A stretch of 64,000 nt of DNA from Hepsetus odoe (taxonomy: Eukaryota > Chordata > Actinopteri > Characiformes > Hepsetidae): positions 11,641,719-11,705,718 of the forward strand of contig CM029383.1 in the NCBI GenBank assembly GCA_017165825.1, written 5' to 3'. Position numbers and translations under genes: made by a program. Positions 32,523-45,822 of this stretch are shown in pieces (position 1 is the stretch's first letter; each line of letters opens with the position of its first letter). The notes under the pieces are model-generated. The model was not told the DNA's origin. It saw nothing but the letters and a program-made list of their open reading frames with translations, and did not search any database.

Positions 32523-33824
32523 AACCTGCATAGTAAGCAGTGGGCAGATGAAAATGGACAGATCAAGGCACCAAATGACTTGTTCTGTGCCTGATAACGT
32601 AGCTCGTCATTTCATGTATCTCAATGCTTGAGGACATTTTTGCGGTACAGGTTGTAGTATTTAATGTTAGAACCAACACAATGCAGCTTGTCTTAGGTTT
32701 GTTTAATTTATTCCCAAACATAACTGGTGAATCTACTGAGGATCCCATGTTGTCAAATTGCACACTTTGAACTAACAGAAAGAAAATGTTGAGGAAACAT
32801 ATTTGGCTCATGTGCATTTCTGTTTTTGATGTAACAGGGCCCATGAGGTCTCTGTGTGATCTTATCATAGAAAATGCACCGCCACACAAACTTCATGACT
32901 ACTCATTTTTCAGTGAAAATACTGTCCTCTATGAGACTACCACTTTTCTGCTTTTCTTGGGTGATGGTGCTCCAGGCTACTAGTAGTCAAGAGAGGAAGT
33001 GAGAGAAAGTGAGGGGCAAGAGCAGGCAGCTATCTCTGCATAGCCTCACTGCACTGATGCCCTAAGTGGTAAACATTGCTTTGCTGGTACACGAGATCCA
33101 GGCCTTCAGCACGAGCCACGCCCCCTCCCCCATCCGCACATGATCTTTCTTTCACTGGCTGAGATGCACAGCCCTTCCCCCAGATCCAAACCCAAGTCAC
33201 ACCCTCAATCTGCTAAAACTGGCCCAAACTGTGTGGGGCAGGAACAGAATGGCAGTAGAAAGTCTGGCCTAGAGGCCTACAAGCTCCCATACACATCTTT
33301 TTACACCACTAGGTTTTTTTTTAAGCTCCTCTTGAAAGCCTGCTGTGATAATACGACCCCACGTCTGGCCCTACCAAGCTGCTGTTCATGTCTGCTTTTT
33401 CTGTAACATATCTTAGCTATTTATTCTGATATCACTGCAGTCAGTGTTCTTCAAACTTCAGGTCAGTCTTACCTCGTTCTTCACACTGACTGCTCCTCAC
33501 TCCCAACATTCTTATTAATTCCCAACTCTGCTATGTATGCTAATTAAGTACCCCCTCCCAGCTCTGCCGAAAACAAAAGCCTCTTTCACAATGTTGCTCA
33601 CATGATTGCTCTGTAGATGCCATCAGTCTTCATCATACAAGGGGAGCCATTGATTTATTGGCCAAGGCATATCTCTCTAATCTCCACTGTAAGTGCTAAT
33701 CTCTATCCCAAGCAATATATAGAAGTAATGTCCAGCCTTTTCAGGACATGATGACCCCACCACCTCTTCTTTTTATTTACCCATTATTTGAATGGAATTG
33801 CTTGTGTTTTAGGGCCAAGGCGGC

Positions 33825-33863
<39 letters not shown>

Positions 33864-35349
33864 TGTGATAGTTACCATCATGAGAGACGTAGGCTCAGCC
33901 TTAAGTTCTCAGCTGGCTCATGCTGTGTTGTTCTCATTGGTCTATACCTCCTTCTCTCCTCTTCTCATAGCCACATGTTTCCACTGCCCTACTCTCTCCT
34001 CTGTCTTGCGCTCCCTCTCTTCTCTTCACACTGACACGCACACACGTTCACTCACCGGCTTCACGCCTGCTGCCTGCCATCCCCTTGACTCCTTCTGCTT
34101 GAATTTTTCTCTTCATTATCTCTGTTTTTGTTGGTAGAGTGCTTGTTTTGTTTAGATTTTTCTTTCAATGGTAAACTGGGGGGGATTTTAAGCCCTGTCT
34201 AGATACATGTAAAGATGGCGATTTTCTTCTGGAACACTGCACCGATGCTGCACTTGAACTCCTGAGGTTCCCCCCCCCCTCTCTTTCTGTGAAAGCTCAC
34301 GTGAGTACTGCACTGGGGAGCTCCCCCTCTTTCTTTTTCCTCGTGTATAATCTTTACCATGCAATTAGCAATTTCTCTATATCTCCCATTCTGTGCTATA
34401 CATTGTCTTTTAGTATTTGCTATGTATTGCATTATATTTAAAAAATACAGTAGTGTTTGAGTGACATACAGGCAACATAAACACTCAACTTATACATCCC
34501 TCCAGCATTTGGCCACCACTCTGCCTTTGTACAATGACAGAAAGAGCAAAGGTAGAGTGTGTGTGTGTCGTGCCGTATTAGTCTTAGTCTCATCACCTGT
34601 AAACATGGTGCTCTCTTCTGGCCACTGCTCTGATCATACATGTTGGGTGGGTGTGTGTGTGCGTGAGTCTATGGATGCTGCCTTCTCATCAGTGCTATGT
34701 ATTAACCTCTATGGGAGTCTGCCTGTTTTAATACTAAAATGAAATATTTTTATGTCCTATTACAATCATTTGCAGATTTCTAAACCATGTTTTTCAAGAA
34801 TACAATTGCTGTACATTTTGGCAAGCAAGTCTGCAATTTTAGCCAATAAAAATTGTGTATCTTTGACGGTGTTTCGTATTTTCTGCCTGCCTAATTGGAG
34901 TGACGCACATAGCTTTGCATTGTATATGTGATTCATCAGCATTCTGTGAAACAGCAAAGCTGACCGGCCACCTCTTGTCTTGGCTTCTGTTTGAGAGTAG
35001 AACTGGAAGCCCTGGCTGATACACATGGCATAATCATCCAAAATCAGGTTTTGTAATTTACCTTCAGATATCAGAAGGAAAGATGTGGACCACTCTCCAG
35101 AATTTTGTTTTTGTTTTTGTATTTGAGATGGTGGATTCTTTCCACTACACATGGAACCAAAAGTGCCAAAGCACTCATGCCTTATCAGTTCCAGTTCTTC
35201 TCCAGGCTTAAGTGTTCACACTAACTTTCCTAGCAGTGTGGCGGATAATAGACTGTGATGTTCCTTTGCTCAATGAAAGAAATCTTGGTTTCTTAAAGTA
35301 CTCGCATAGGTGGAAATGCTCAGTCACTTGGGGGTGTGTGTGTAATATA
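32523..35349. other. intergenic region
   Basis: Mixed-composition DNA with a CA microsatellite (33827-33860) and an antisense open frame of 128 codons (34766-35152) of unknown nature. No gene recognised. Confidence 0.55.
33827..33860. repeat. CA microsatellite
   Basis: (CA)17. Confidence 0.95.
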
Positions 35350-35885
35350 CAGTACTGTGCAAAAGTTTTAGGCAGGTGTGGAAAAAATGCTGTAAACAAA
35401 GAATGCTTTCAGAAATGGAAGTGTTAATCATTTATTTTCATCAATCAACAAAATCCAGTGAATGAACAAAAGAGAAATCTAAATCAATATTTTGTGTGAC
35501 CACCCTTTGCCTTCAAAACAGCATCAATTCTTCTAGGTACACTTGCACACAGTTTTTGAAGGAACTCGGCTGGTAGGTTGTTCCAGACATCTTGGAGAAC
35601 TAACCACAGATCTGTGGATGTAGGCTTCCTCACATCCTTCTGTCTCTTCATGTAATCCAGACACACTGGATGATGCTGAGATCAGGGCTCTGTGGGGCCA
35701 GAAGAACTGATGCTGGTTTGAAAGCAAAAGTGCAGCAAATAATTAAACACACATTTGATTTAGATTTTTCTTTGTTTGCTCACTTTGCATTTTTGTACTG
35801 ATTAGCAACAACGGACACATTTATATTTCTGAAAGTGTTCTTGTTTAAAGCATTTTCACTCCCTAAAATGTTTGCACAGTACTGT
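35350..35885. mobile_element. ISRm11-like Tc1/mariner fossil, copy 3
   Basis: The most complete copy. It runs from AGTACTGTGCAAAAGTTTTA to TTTGCACAGTACTG with TA at both borders (TATAC...GTTTATA). Long inverted arms carry a terminal transposase fragment on the - strand (NNLPAEFLQKLCASVPRRID) at about 35490-35600. Confidence 0.8.
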
Positions 35886-36674
35886 TTATATACGCATATA
35901 CTTATGTTAAGAACAAAAAGCACTGCTTAACTTATATGCTATTCTGTCTAATATTATAATATTTATAAATCTAATATATCTAATTATTAGACTTGATCTA
36001 ACAAATTAATTATGAACTATTGGGGAAATTAAGCCTCCAGTTGTTGTGGAGCTACTGTGATGCCAGTTAGAGCAAACTGGCTAAAAGTGTTTTTATCTTT
36101 CTACAAAGTATGCATACGTAGGTTTGAGTGAATCTGTTAGGTGCAGTAACTTAACAGTAAAGCCTTGTAATGGCAAGGGAAAGAGCAGCTGAAGGTTTTT
36201 TTTTTTTTTTCCTTACATCCACCACTGATCACCCAGCAGGAAACTTTTTATCACGTTGAAATTTGTTGTCTCCATGCTGGTCGAGCACTGCCATTGCAGT
36301 CTATGTACACATTCATTGTCACGCTTTTAAACTAGTTTACAGTTACTGTGTGGTTCCATTTATCTATTCTTGGCCACTTTCTATTGCATCTGCCAATGAG
36401 AGGAGTGGTACGCTTTAGGAGCACCCGACTAGACTCATTTGATTTCAGATATTTGAATTGTAGGTATCTTACATGGGCATCGTTACATTTTTTGCACAAT
36501 TTTGTATAGCTCATATGAAGTTACTGTCTAAATTATGACATTTTTTCTTATTTGAGCATATTACAGAGGCACAGTTGTAAAGAACCAAAAGTCTAAGCTT
36601 CAAATGTTGGTTGAAAGGTAGACTCTCACGCAGCAAACTTTCTGATCAAGACATGGTGTGTGTGTGTGTATATG

Positions 36675-36739
<65 letters not shown>

Positions 36740-39145
36740 TTTTTTTTTGTTTGTTTGTTTTTTTTGTTTTTTTTGGAAGGTTATTTTAAATAGGATAGAA
36801 CACTGAGGTGTACATTTCAGGTAAAGTGGCCCAAAACAGTGTCATGGTTTTTAAAATGCCAGGGTCATGTCAGTGCTGTAGTGTAGAGGTGAGCTAATAA
36901 ATTGTGACGAAAGATGGGCAAAAATAATTGCACAACCTTAAAGTACTCTTATAATCCAGTTATATCTGATAAAATGACTATCATAGTCTGTGTGTGCATG
37001 TGTGCTAGACATCTTTTTCAGTTCCTTTTTTTCTTGAGGTCATTTTGATTTGGTGGCTAGGTTTGCTCCACTGGAAAAGGGGAAATGGATGTTGTAAAAG
37101 TGTGCATTGGACCAAAGTCATAATTTCACTTCTCTGCTCCCTGTCAGAAGCTTTCTGTAGCTCTGTTTCCATGAAAGAGAAAAAAGTCATTCACGGTCCG
37201 GTCTGTACTTTACTACCAGCTTACTTTACTCTGCCTGCAAGAGTGAAGGTTATGTATGAATGGGCTTCATAAACAAGGAATTACTTGGGCTGATAATGTA
37301 AACAATACTTAACATTTCATTATGGCACCTACTGATAACATACAAACAAATATTAAATTTAATTAACCGTTCATTAATTTTCCCATGATTGTGGTGGAGT
37401 ATACATATACAAGAAGTATCAATGCTTATATGATTGTGATTGTTCATTATAAATGAAATTTAATAAAATATAGAATGGCAAACCATGTTTTAATATCATT
37501 ATATTCACAAATGTTGCAGAAAAATATATCCATGCTCTGTGCATCTGTTTACCTAATATAGCATAGCATTTTGTTCCGTGTCAATATCACCTGTTTATCT
37601 CTTTTTAAGTACTGACTCCAGTGTTTGGACTGGATTTTTATTGCATGGATAATTAAGCATATGGGTGTAAGGAGCCACACCTCCACCCTTCTCACTATTA
37701 AGTCGGAAGTTCCTGAAGCTATTATGGCTGTAAACTAATCAAACACACAGCAGTGATTTGGTTCTGTAAGGGCCGCCGGAATTAATGGAACTCCAGAGAC
37801 AGGATGTGGCTGACTTGTGACTACCTCAGGCCTTTGATCTATATTGAGTTATATAGCATGACCACTAAGACTGCTGGGCAAATAGCAAGAACACCATTGC
37901 TACACAGACAGGTTCAAGGTAATCCCTTTTCAAACATGCCCATCAAGAATCCAACATTAACTGTAGCTCATACATTAGAATTTGTGAGCTATTCTCGATC
38001 AGTGGTCAGTTTATGACCAGAGAGCTGCTCTTGAATGAAGATTTTTGACTTTTGGACGAGTAGTAGTGATCTCAGCATATGGAAAAATGGCAGCACTGCT
38101 TTTGCAGCTGATACTCTTGCAGCAGTGCCACACATAATCCCATGCAAGTTTCACTGCTTTGATGAAAATGATTCAACACCCAAATATCCATGGCGGCCTA
38201 GAAAATGACAAGTGATAAATGGCGTAAAGTGTTTTCAACAAATTGTGGACGCACAGATGGGGCACAATCAATTGGAATTCTTTTGTTATGTACTTAAGAG
38301 CTACCTTACTAAAGTGACCAATGCGTGCAAGTAAAAAAATAAAAATGTAGTATCTCAAAAAATGCAGAATGGTAATTAAAGAGGGACAGAAAAAAGTAAT
38401 ATGCTTTAACTGCATTGTGTTAAGTAATGTTATAGACAAGCTTATGTGTTTGACACTATACAACATACTATCTACATACATGAGAACAGGCACAATATCT
38501 GTGTTTCCCTGTCTTTTCATTTATAGGAGACTAGTATAAGTGAGGCTGTGCTGTACCGCTGCTGTCTTGGAACAAATTGTGTGAGAATTTGTTTGGTCAA
38601 GCATATAATGCACTCATATGAGAACAACCCTACACTTCAGTCAGCTGCCGTTCTTAAGTGCTCAGGCTCAGGCTCCTTGTTCTCCTGAGTTACAGAGGGT
38701 TTGTTGACTCAGGCTTTTGCTCTCTAGAATTATGCATTTGTGCTGTTTTGCTATCATTTTACAATGCAAATCATGGGCTTTCCAGGGCTGTTTGCTGACT
38801 ATGTTGACAGAACCTAATTGATTTAGTGGGGAGGGCGATAGAGGGGGAATTAATCAAAAAGGCTTTGGGGTGCCTCAAATACTGCATTAAAGGAAAAAGA
38901 TGAACAAGAACATGTTCATAAAAGTAGGTAGAGAAATATGTCCACAGTTGGTTATGTTGTCTATTCGTCGGTATGGCAAATAATGGTTCGGAATGACACA
39001 ATTTGTTTTATTAGGACAATTAACGTTAACAAAAATGCATTCATTTATGAGAACTGAAGAGTGCGCTTTCATTAATCCTGGCAGAATCTAAAAGTCAGGC
39101 TGGATCTAAAGAACAGTCACAAAAGTCACCTAAACAATTAGAATA
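35886..39145. other. intergenic region with TA microsatellite and possible CNE
   Basis: It holds a TG/TA microsatellite at 36655-36740. The segment 37600-37830 (ATGGATAATTAAGCATATGG, GGCCGCCGGAATTAATGG) looks non-repetitive and complex. No gene recognised. Confidence 0.55.
36655..36740. repeat. TG then (TA)n microsatellite
   Basis: A TG run passing into about 24 TA dinucleotides (36680-36727), then T-rich sequence. Confidence 0.95.
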
Positions 39146-39255
39146 GGTTGTCTAGGCCCCATAAACAGAAGGTCGGGGGTTCGAGTCCCAGACCAGTATT
39201 TTGCCCTGGGGTTCCCTTGAGCAAGTAACAGTTCCCATCCCCTGGCTGCTGGATG
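39146..39255 (+). repeat. SINE fragment, family A-like head
   Basis: It shows GGTCGGGGGTTCGAGTCCCA (B-box-like) and CCCTTGAGCAAGTAACAG. The 3' tail is missing. It faces the next SINE tail to tail. Confidence 0.55.
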
Positions 39256-39257
39256 TG

Positions 39258-39497
39258 AAAGTGAATTTTCTTGTCATTGTGAAACACAGCACAACATACA
39301 GTGAACCACAACAAAATCACACCTCTGCATTTACCAATACATACAAAAACTTGCAGCAGGGGGTAAGCACCTGGGAAGCAGTGATGGGGACAGTACCTTG
39401 CTCAAGGGTACCTCAGGGCAACCTACTGGTCTGGGATTTGAACCCATGACCTTGTCCTGGGGCCAACTCCCCAACTACTAGGCTACCATTGCCCCTG
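39258..39497 (-). repeat. tRNA-derived SINE, family A
   Basis: Inverted copy: tail TTCTTGTCATTGTGAAACAC, body CTCAAGGGTACCTCAGGGCA, head complement ACTACTAGGCTACCATTGCC. Confidence 0.82.
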
Positions 39498-39939
39498 GAT
39501 GTAAAGCTGCCCACTGATCCAATGTGTGTGTGATGGGTTAAATGCTGAGAAACATTTTGTGGTGTTGCACAAATGAGTCACTGTCACTTTACTTTGAATG
39601 ATTGTTTATCCATATGGCAGATGTTTGTATGATTTGCATACAAGTAGTGACAATTTGTGGAATAAGCCCCATTGTGTGCCTTTGCAGCATTTTCATGCTG
39701 CCAAGTTCTTAAAACCGCACAGTTGGTATATATCTGAAAAAAGCAACCATTTTTTTTTTACCAAAGCATGCAATGCGTCTTGAGATGTTTGTCACTCTTG
39801 CGGTTTACAGTAATACAGGCTAACGGCAGTTGTCAGCATCCATCCCATGACGCAGAGTTATCTCTCTTAAGAGAGAGCGTGATATGTTCCCTTCTCCAAC
39901 CACTTCTAATTTAGTGCCACTGCATCACAATATTTAGTT

Positions 39940-40102
39940 CTCAAGTCATTTATGATGTTTAGCAGAGTGGCTTCCCCTTGGAGCAACTTGGCATTAAGGG
40001 TTTTGCTTAGGAACCCAATGGTGGTGATACTGGAGGTGTGAGTCGAACCTGCAATCTCTTGGTCCATAGGCAGGTATCCTGCCACTGGACCATCTCACCA
40101 CA
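39940..40102 (-). repeat. tRNA-derived SINE, family B, degraded
   Basis: The tail remnant ATGTTTAGCAGAGTGG, body GGAACCCAATGGTGGTG and head complement GTCCATAGGCAGGTATCCTG then CCACTGGACCA. Confidence 0.7.
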
Positions 40103-42344
40103 TTACATCATTACTAAGACATTATGTATAAAATATTTGGGGGTGGGATAATACGTCACAAAGGGATTTCAATAACAGTCATCACTTACTATTTAGTTTG
40201 AACACTGTTTGTTAGTAGGTTATGAGCAGTCATTACTTGCTAGCTTTGTTAACAATAATTTTATTTCCATATCCTTTCAATGTTTGCACAAGTTCTCTTT
40301 TCCAGGGCAGATTTGTCACAGCTTTCCATTTGCTGAAGCTACATAGCCCTGCGGCTATTCCCCTCTTCATTTTCTCCTACTGGTGGAGGGAATAAAAAAT
40401 GTTCCATCCCCCTGACCTTGAAATTCAGAAAGAGTATACCCATGCATTATTCATGCATCTTAACTGGTTAACTGGTTAGCAAACTGTGAGTGAGTTTTGC
40501 CCCTCTGCACCAGCAGCTGGCCCACCATCTGGGGAGTGACTCAACCCCCCTCCCCCCTTGGTGACAAGAAGCTGAGCATACCCGAGTTATTTCTAAACGC
40601 AAAAAATAATTTACTAAACTATGCATCCAATCAGATTTGGCTTCCCGAATCATCCATGTTTAAATCCCGCTAAGCTCGCTATGGATAATCGTGTTTGTGA
40701 ACGGAGCATAGATGGGCCAATTCATTTTGAAAAATCTTTGCATTGCTTGTTTAACAGTTTCTTAGGTGGAGAATTCATGCAGATATTACAAATAATGTAT
40801 TTATTAAACATATTTTAACAATTTTCTTTTGCCTTTCAAAAAATGCAATAAAGCAATACATTATAGTGATATTTGCCAAATTTAAGGTTTGTTAAGCAAA
40901 GCAGCTTTAGTTTGATTCGAACTTTCAGTGGACGGCAGAGGCAGTGTGGGTTGGGCATGCTCCATACTGACGTTTTGATGTGTATGTGTATTTTACTGCT
41001 TGAAGTGGTGCGCTCCCCTCCCCCTCACACGTCAAGTTATTTAAAGAATCTGATTATTTCTGGCCCATCTAGTTTACCCTGCAACATGCACATTTCCTCC
41101 AGGAATATTCATAATAAAGACAGAAAGGGAGAAGAAGAAAGAAGACACACATTTATGCTACGCTGAACATGGACCACTGTCAGGACCGGGTCCAATTAAA
41201 GACACTGTGCCCACACATACACACACATCACATCAAGTCAGGCCACGTGCGTTTGCCTCTCTGCATGCAGCCCAAGCTGAGTCAAAGGTCTCGCCATCAT
41301 TTCTGGCCTTTACATCTCACTGATGCACTGCCTGCACTGATTACTTAACCACCGATGTGAAGACGAGCAATATATAATTGCCTAATATATTCCTGCTCAG
41401 GACAGAGTGCTGTGAAGGTTCAGATGAACACACTTTTAAAAAAAAAAATGATTTTTTTATTTATTTATTTTAGGTTTAGGCTTATTGTCACAAAGCAGCT
41501 TCACAGAAATTGTGATCCAGACTTATAATGATCAAGTTGGGGTGACAAATAAATGCTGAGACATTGATTTGGACAGCAATAGGTAGCAGCTACACTACAA
41601 ATAGTACAAGTTTATGAGCTACAGTGAGACTGAGGTCGTACCCGTTAAAAAAGCTCTGTACAATCTGCTGGGCTACTGATATGTCTGTATAGGACAACTA
41701 GAGATGGATTGGTTTTACATTGAGAGGTTCTGTATAGTTAATTTGAAAGGTATTAGACTGGCCAGTTCACATCAAATAAAAATCTGTTTAATTTCCTGAG
41801 ATTACCACAGAAAGCTTGGAGTTGCAATGCCATGTCTGTGATGTACATGATTAACAATAACACAGTGCAAGGTCTGACCTGTTACACTGTGATGGAAATA
41901 AACATTACTGTTACTTTAAGTCTCAGTTTGGTAGTGTTTAAGTCAGTTATGAAATGTAAATCCTTCCAGAATTATAACTTGTTGGAGTTGAGCCAAGTTC
42001 TTTGAAAGAAAAAGGGATGAAAAGTGGTGCAAGTAATGCTGACCATGCATGTTCTGGAACACACTTGAAAGTTTTACTTAATTTACATTTTTCCTTTTTG
42101 TCACTTGTTTAGAGATTTCTTCATGGAATCCTTTTGCTATTATTCCTAAAGAAATTCTCAGCTTTTCTTTTTTCCTCGCATTGCTTGTTTTCATCCATCA
42201 ATTTGCTAAGCTGGACTGCCACCTATCTGATGAATTCTGTAAAAAAAAAAAAAAGTGACACTTTTGGAACATTTATTCATATACACATGTTCTGAATTAT
42301 GTGGAGACCTGTATGAACTTGCTGGACATCCCATTCCAGTTTGA
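40103..42344. other. intergenic region, mixed complexity
   Basis: No gene recognised. The stretches 40330-40480 and 41020-41400 are less AT-rich and look non-repetitive; the rest is AT-rich, with a poly-A/T-rich patch near 41440. Confidence 0.55.
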
Positions 42345-42525
42345 GGTGCATGCCACTGACCAAGAGGTTGCAGGTTCGAAACCCACCTCCAGCACCACTA
42401 CCACTGGGTTCCTGAGCAAAACCCTTAACGCCCAAGTTGCCCCAGGGGGACTGTCCCTGTAGTTAGGAAATGAAAGTCGCTCTGGATAAAAGCATCTGCT
42501 AAATCCTGTAAATGTAATGTAAACA
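42345..42525 (+). repeat. tRNA-derived SINE, family B
   Basis: The head carries GGTTGCAGGTTCGAAACCC (B box). The tail reads GTCGCTCTGGATAAAAGCAT then CTGCTAAAT. Confidence 0.78.
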
Positions 42526-43689
42526 TTGCCAAAGTCATCCTGGAAAAGGAAAGGACCTTCTCCAAATTGCTGCCATGACTGGAAGCTTGTACAGTAATTG
42601 GTTTTGTGTAGTGTAGAATTGACATCATCCCATTACTGGAACTAAGATGCTGAGCACAACCCCGGAACAGTATCCCTAGAATATCCTTTAGAATAAAACT
42701 TTACTGCTGGAAGATATCATATTCCTCAGATTCCTTTAGTCCAGATTCATCCTAACAGACTACTAGATAGTGAAGATATTCATCACTTCAGAGAACAGGT
42801 TTTCAATTATTTTCAGGATCTAGAGGAAGGCACTGAACTCCTGTTAACGTTTGCCATTATAAATAAGAATTGTGTTAAGCTGCTTGGCCAACAAACCCCA
42901 TTTATAAAACATAAAGTTCTTGTGTTGATCTTGCTTCAGATGCACTCCAGTTGAAACTTTATGGACAGTGAGGAGGTATTTTATGGGAGAATTACAGATT
43001 TTATGCCCTCAGCAGCTCCACTCTGTGAGGGTGTGTTTTCAGCTGTTTTCTGGTTATTCCATTGTTGCTCCATTATAGGTCGATTTATTAATATTATTAA
43101 TAATTATTAATAATGGCAAAAACATCTATCAAATATGACATTTCAATTTTGTATGGAATCACCTATAATCAGTACAGTTTGATTTGTTTAATCAGTATTG
43201 TAACCATCCTTTTTTTACCCAGACAGAAGAATCTCAACATTTCTTAAATTATTATTAATCATTCCTAAAAATGTTCCGTGAGGCCATAAAGGGAAATGCA
43301 CAGATGTTTTTTCCATGCAGCATACCACCAAGGTCGAACTGCACCCCCCTCTCCCTGTGTTATGCCTTACAGCATCCTGGGACTCTGCTCTGTTGAGTCA
43401 TTTTTCCCCTCACAATCTTCATGACATAGTATTACGTAAAAGGAAAACCCTGCAGGCTGCATTTGAGCAAAGAAGAAAGGACTTGCATCTTAATTACTTT
43501 TCATGTCGAACTGATCTAATGCTATTTCATAAGCCGATGTCCTGAGCAATTGCTTGACCTCAGGAATTGTGGTGTAAATGAACCCTGCAGGCATTTAACC
43601 AATATAAGAGGAAAATACCTTTGTGGATGAGCAGAGCAAGTGGAGAATGGACATCTGTGCAACTCCTGCAGTCCTTAGCCTTAGTAGGA
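42526..43689. other. intergenic region, nothing recognised
   Basis: AT-rich unique-looking sequence; no coding, RNA or repeat family recognised. Confidence 0.55.
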
Positions 43690-43907
43690 GCAGCGGTGGC
43701 CTAGTGGTTAGGGACTAGGCTCCCGGGTTAGAAGATCGTGGGTTCCCTGAGGTACCCTGGAGCAAGGTACCATCCTGTCACTGCTCCCCAGGCAGCTTTC
43801 AGTAGCTGCCCCCTGCTGCACGTGTGTTTGGTTAAACTGCAGAGGTTGAGTTCCCTCACTGTGTGCTGTGCTGTGTTTCACAATAACAAGAATGGTCACT
43901 TTCATTT
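43690..43907 (+). repeat. tRNA-derived SINE, family A
   Basis: Head GCAGCGGTGGCCTAGTGGTT; body AGCTGCCCCCTGCTGCACGT; tail TTTCACAATAACAAGAATGG. Confidence 0.83.
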
Positions 43908-44580
43908 ATCAAATATTTGGGGATTTCTTTGGTTGCAAAAATGTACTTTTTTAAAATATATACTTCTAAGCTAAGTGGATTATTATCTTTAATAATCAAA
44001 ATCACTGTCAGTTCATTATTTAGGAAAACCTAGTCTTTATATATAGACCCTTACACCCTCAGTGTAAGAAAGAACGCTACCGCAGGTCATTCCTACCTGC
44101 AGCAATAAGACTCCACAACTCATCAACATAACATTACATTGCTTGTTTATTATTATATATTATGTTATATTATATACTATTATTAATGTATATTAATGTA
44201 TATTGTTATTGTATTGTACAGTATTATTATTATTATTATTATTAGACTTATATCTTACTACTTGTTTATTTATATATATTTATAATTTATTTAAAACCTA
44301 TTTATTATCGTGTATTATTACTGTGTACTGTATATTTGGTCACATAATTCTTCTTGTAGATATGTATATGCATCTTGGTAATATAGCATATATGTGTATA
44401 TATATTTATATAGATAGATAATTTATTATTATAGCTCCTGTACTTTTCTCCTTTCTCCTGTACTTGTCCCTCTTTCCTTATACCTCTATTTTTATATATC
44501 TTTTTTCTATTCTTTCTGTACATCTGTCACTTTTATAAGAGCCCTGTAACGCCCAAAGTTCCCATTCGTGGGATAATAAA

Positions 44581-44607
44581 AGATTACTCTACTCTACTCT
44601 ACTCTAT
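44581..44607. repeat. (CTACT)n pentanucleotide repeat
   Basis: About five units, preceded by GGATAATAAAAG. Such a run after an AATAAA-like end is often the 3' tail of a retroposed element, but no such element was recognised upstream. Confidence 0.8.
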
Positions 44608-44982
44608 CATGGGCACTGTGATGAACTAGAGGCATATAGTAAACTCAGACTATTGATCTATAACCATTTATAAATTTGGCAGGTCCAAATCTCACTGGCA
44701 TATATACAGATCAACTGAATTCTGTAGTCCATTGATTAATCTTTGACTGCAAAGCTTCTTGCCACCCAAAGCCTAGTATGAATGAACTGTGCTGCCTACC
44801 AGAAGAGCGGGTTATTATCATTAAATTAATACACTACTGTTCAATAATTATAATTGCATTTTAGAAAATTTTTTTTAAACTGAGGCCTTGCATTACTAGC
44901 TTTTATAATTGTTATCAAAGCTGTAGTGTCATCCATAGCATGTTGTCTTGCTGCATTTGGTTTGCATGTTTTTATTTTGTGA

Positions 44983-45025
44983 TTTATGCTGCTTTATGCT
45001 TTATGCTGCTTTATGCTTTATGCTG
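44983..45025. repeat. 17-bp minisatellite, about 2.5 units
   Basis: The unit TTATGCTGCTTTATGCT is repeated head to tail. Confidence 0.85.
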
Positions 45026-45822
45026 CGAAATAGCCCTGAAAATCAGCATCTTTTCAAAAGATGAATGTCAATAACATGACATTTTCAATAACATGAACTG
45101 CTTTCAGTTCTGTTTTCAGTCTCTGATGCTCTTCTATATCCTGGGATGCAATTCTAATCTATTAGACTCCTTTAATCATTATAAAAGTCCATCTCTGGGA
45201 GGATTATGCAATCTGTCTGTGATGAAGCTGTCTGCAAACTTATCTGATGGCATGTGGAGGCAGGGGGTCAGTGGTTTAGTGGAAGGTGTGGGCATTAATC
45301 TGGAAGCTGCAGCCCACTGCACACAGCCGTGGAGTCAATCCTATACTCCTGCGGCTTAAAGCGGTGATTGATGTTCATTGCCTAATCCTTTCCAGCTCGG
45401 TCAGTTCATTTAATATTAAGAGAGAGAGATAGAGATACAGAAACATGAGTCTTACTTTCCACCATCCCAAAAAATGTTTTTTGGACACTCCATAATCCTC
45501 AACCCTTTGGACACGTGTTAGCATGATGCCGGAAAGCAGTGCCGATTCTAATCCTCAGATCTGAGGCTGACCCACCTAAAAGTTGTCCTCAATGACATCA
45601 TTCATACATTATGCAACTTCCATTGCCTGAAATTGGACATGAATTCTGGTTTTGGGCGTGGAATTCAGAATTGAAATTTACCTGAGGTTAATGGCAAACA
45701 AAATTTCCATCAAATCTAGGTTTTGCAGCAACAAACGTTAGGCATATTTTCAGTTCAAGCACACTTGATTCCACTTGTTCAATCAGGTAGTCTCAGGCTT
45801 GAAATACCTGATCAGATATACA

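Larger units (their letters stand above)
43908..45822. other. intergenic region with short tandem repeats
   Basis: It holds an ATT run (44222-44244), an ACTCT pentamer run (44581-44607) and a 17-bp minisatellite (44983-45025). The segment 45265-45420 is complex and possibly conserved. No gene recognised. Confidence 0.55.

Noticed and set aside
33140..33406. 88-codon open frame with Ser/Pro-rich start
   Set aside because: No family recognised, no splice context and no conservation evidence; likely chance.
36655..36740. Possible structured element or origin in the TA run
   Set aside because: Plain TG/TA microsatellite.
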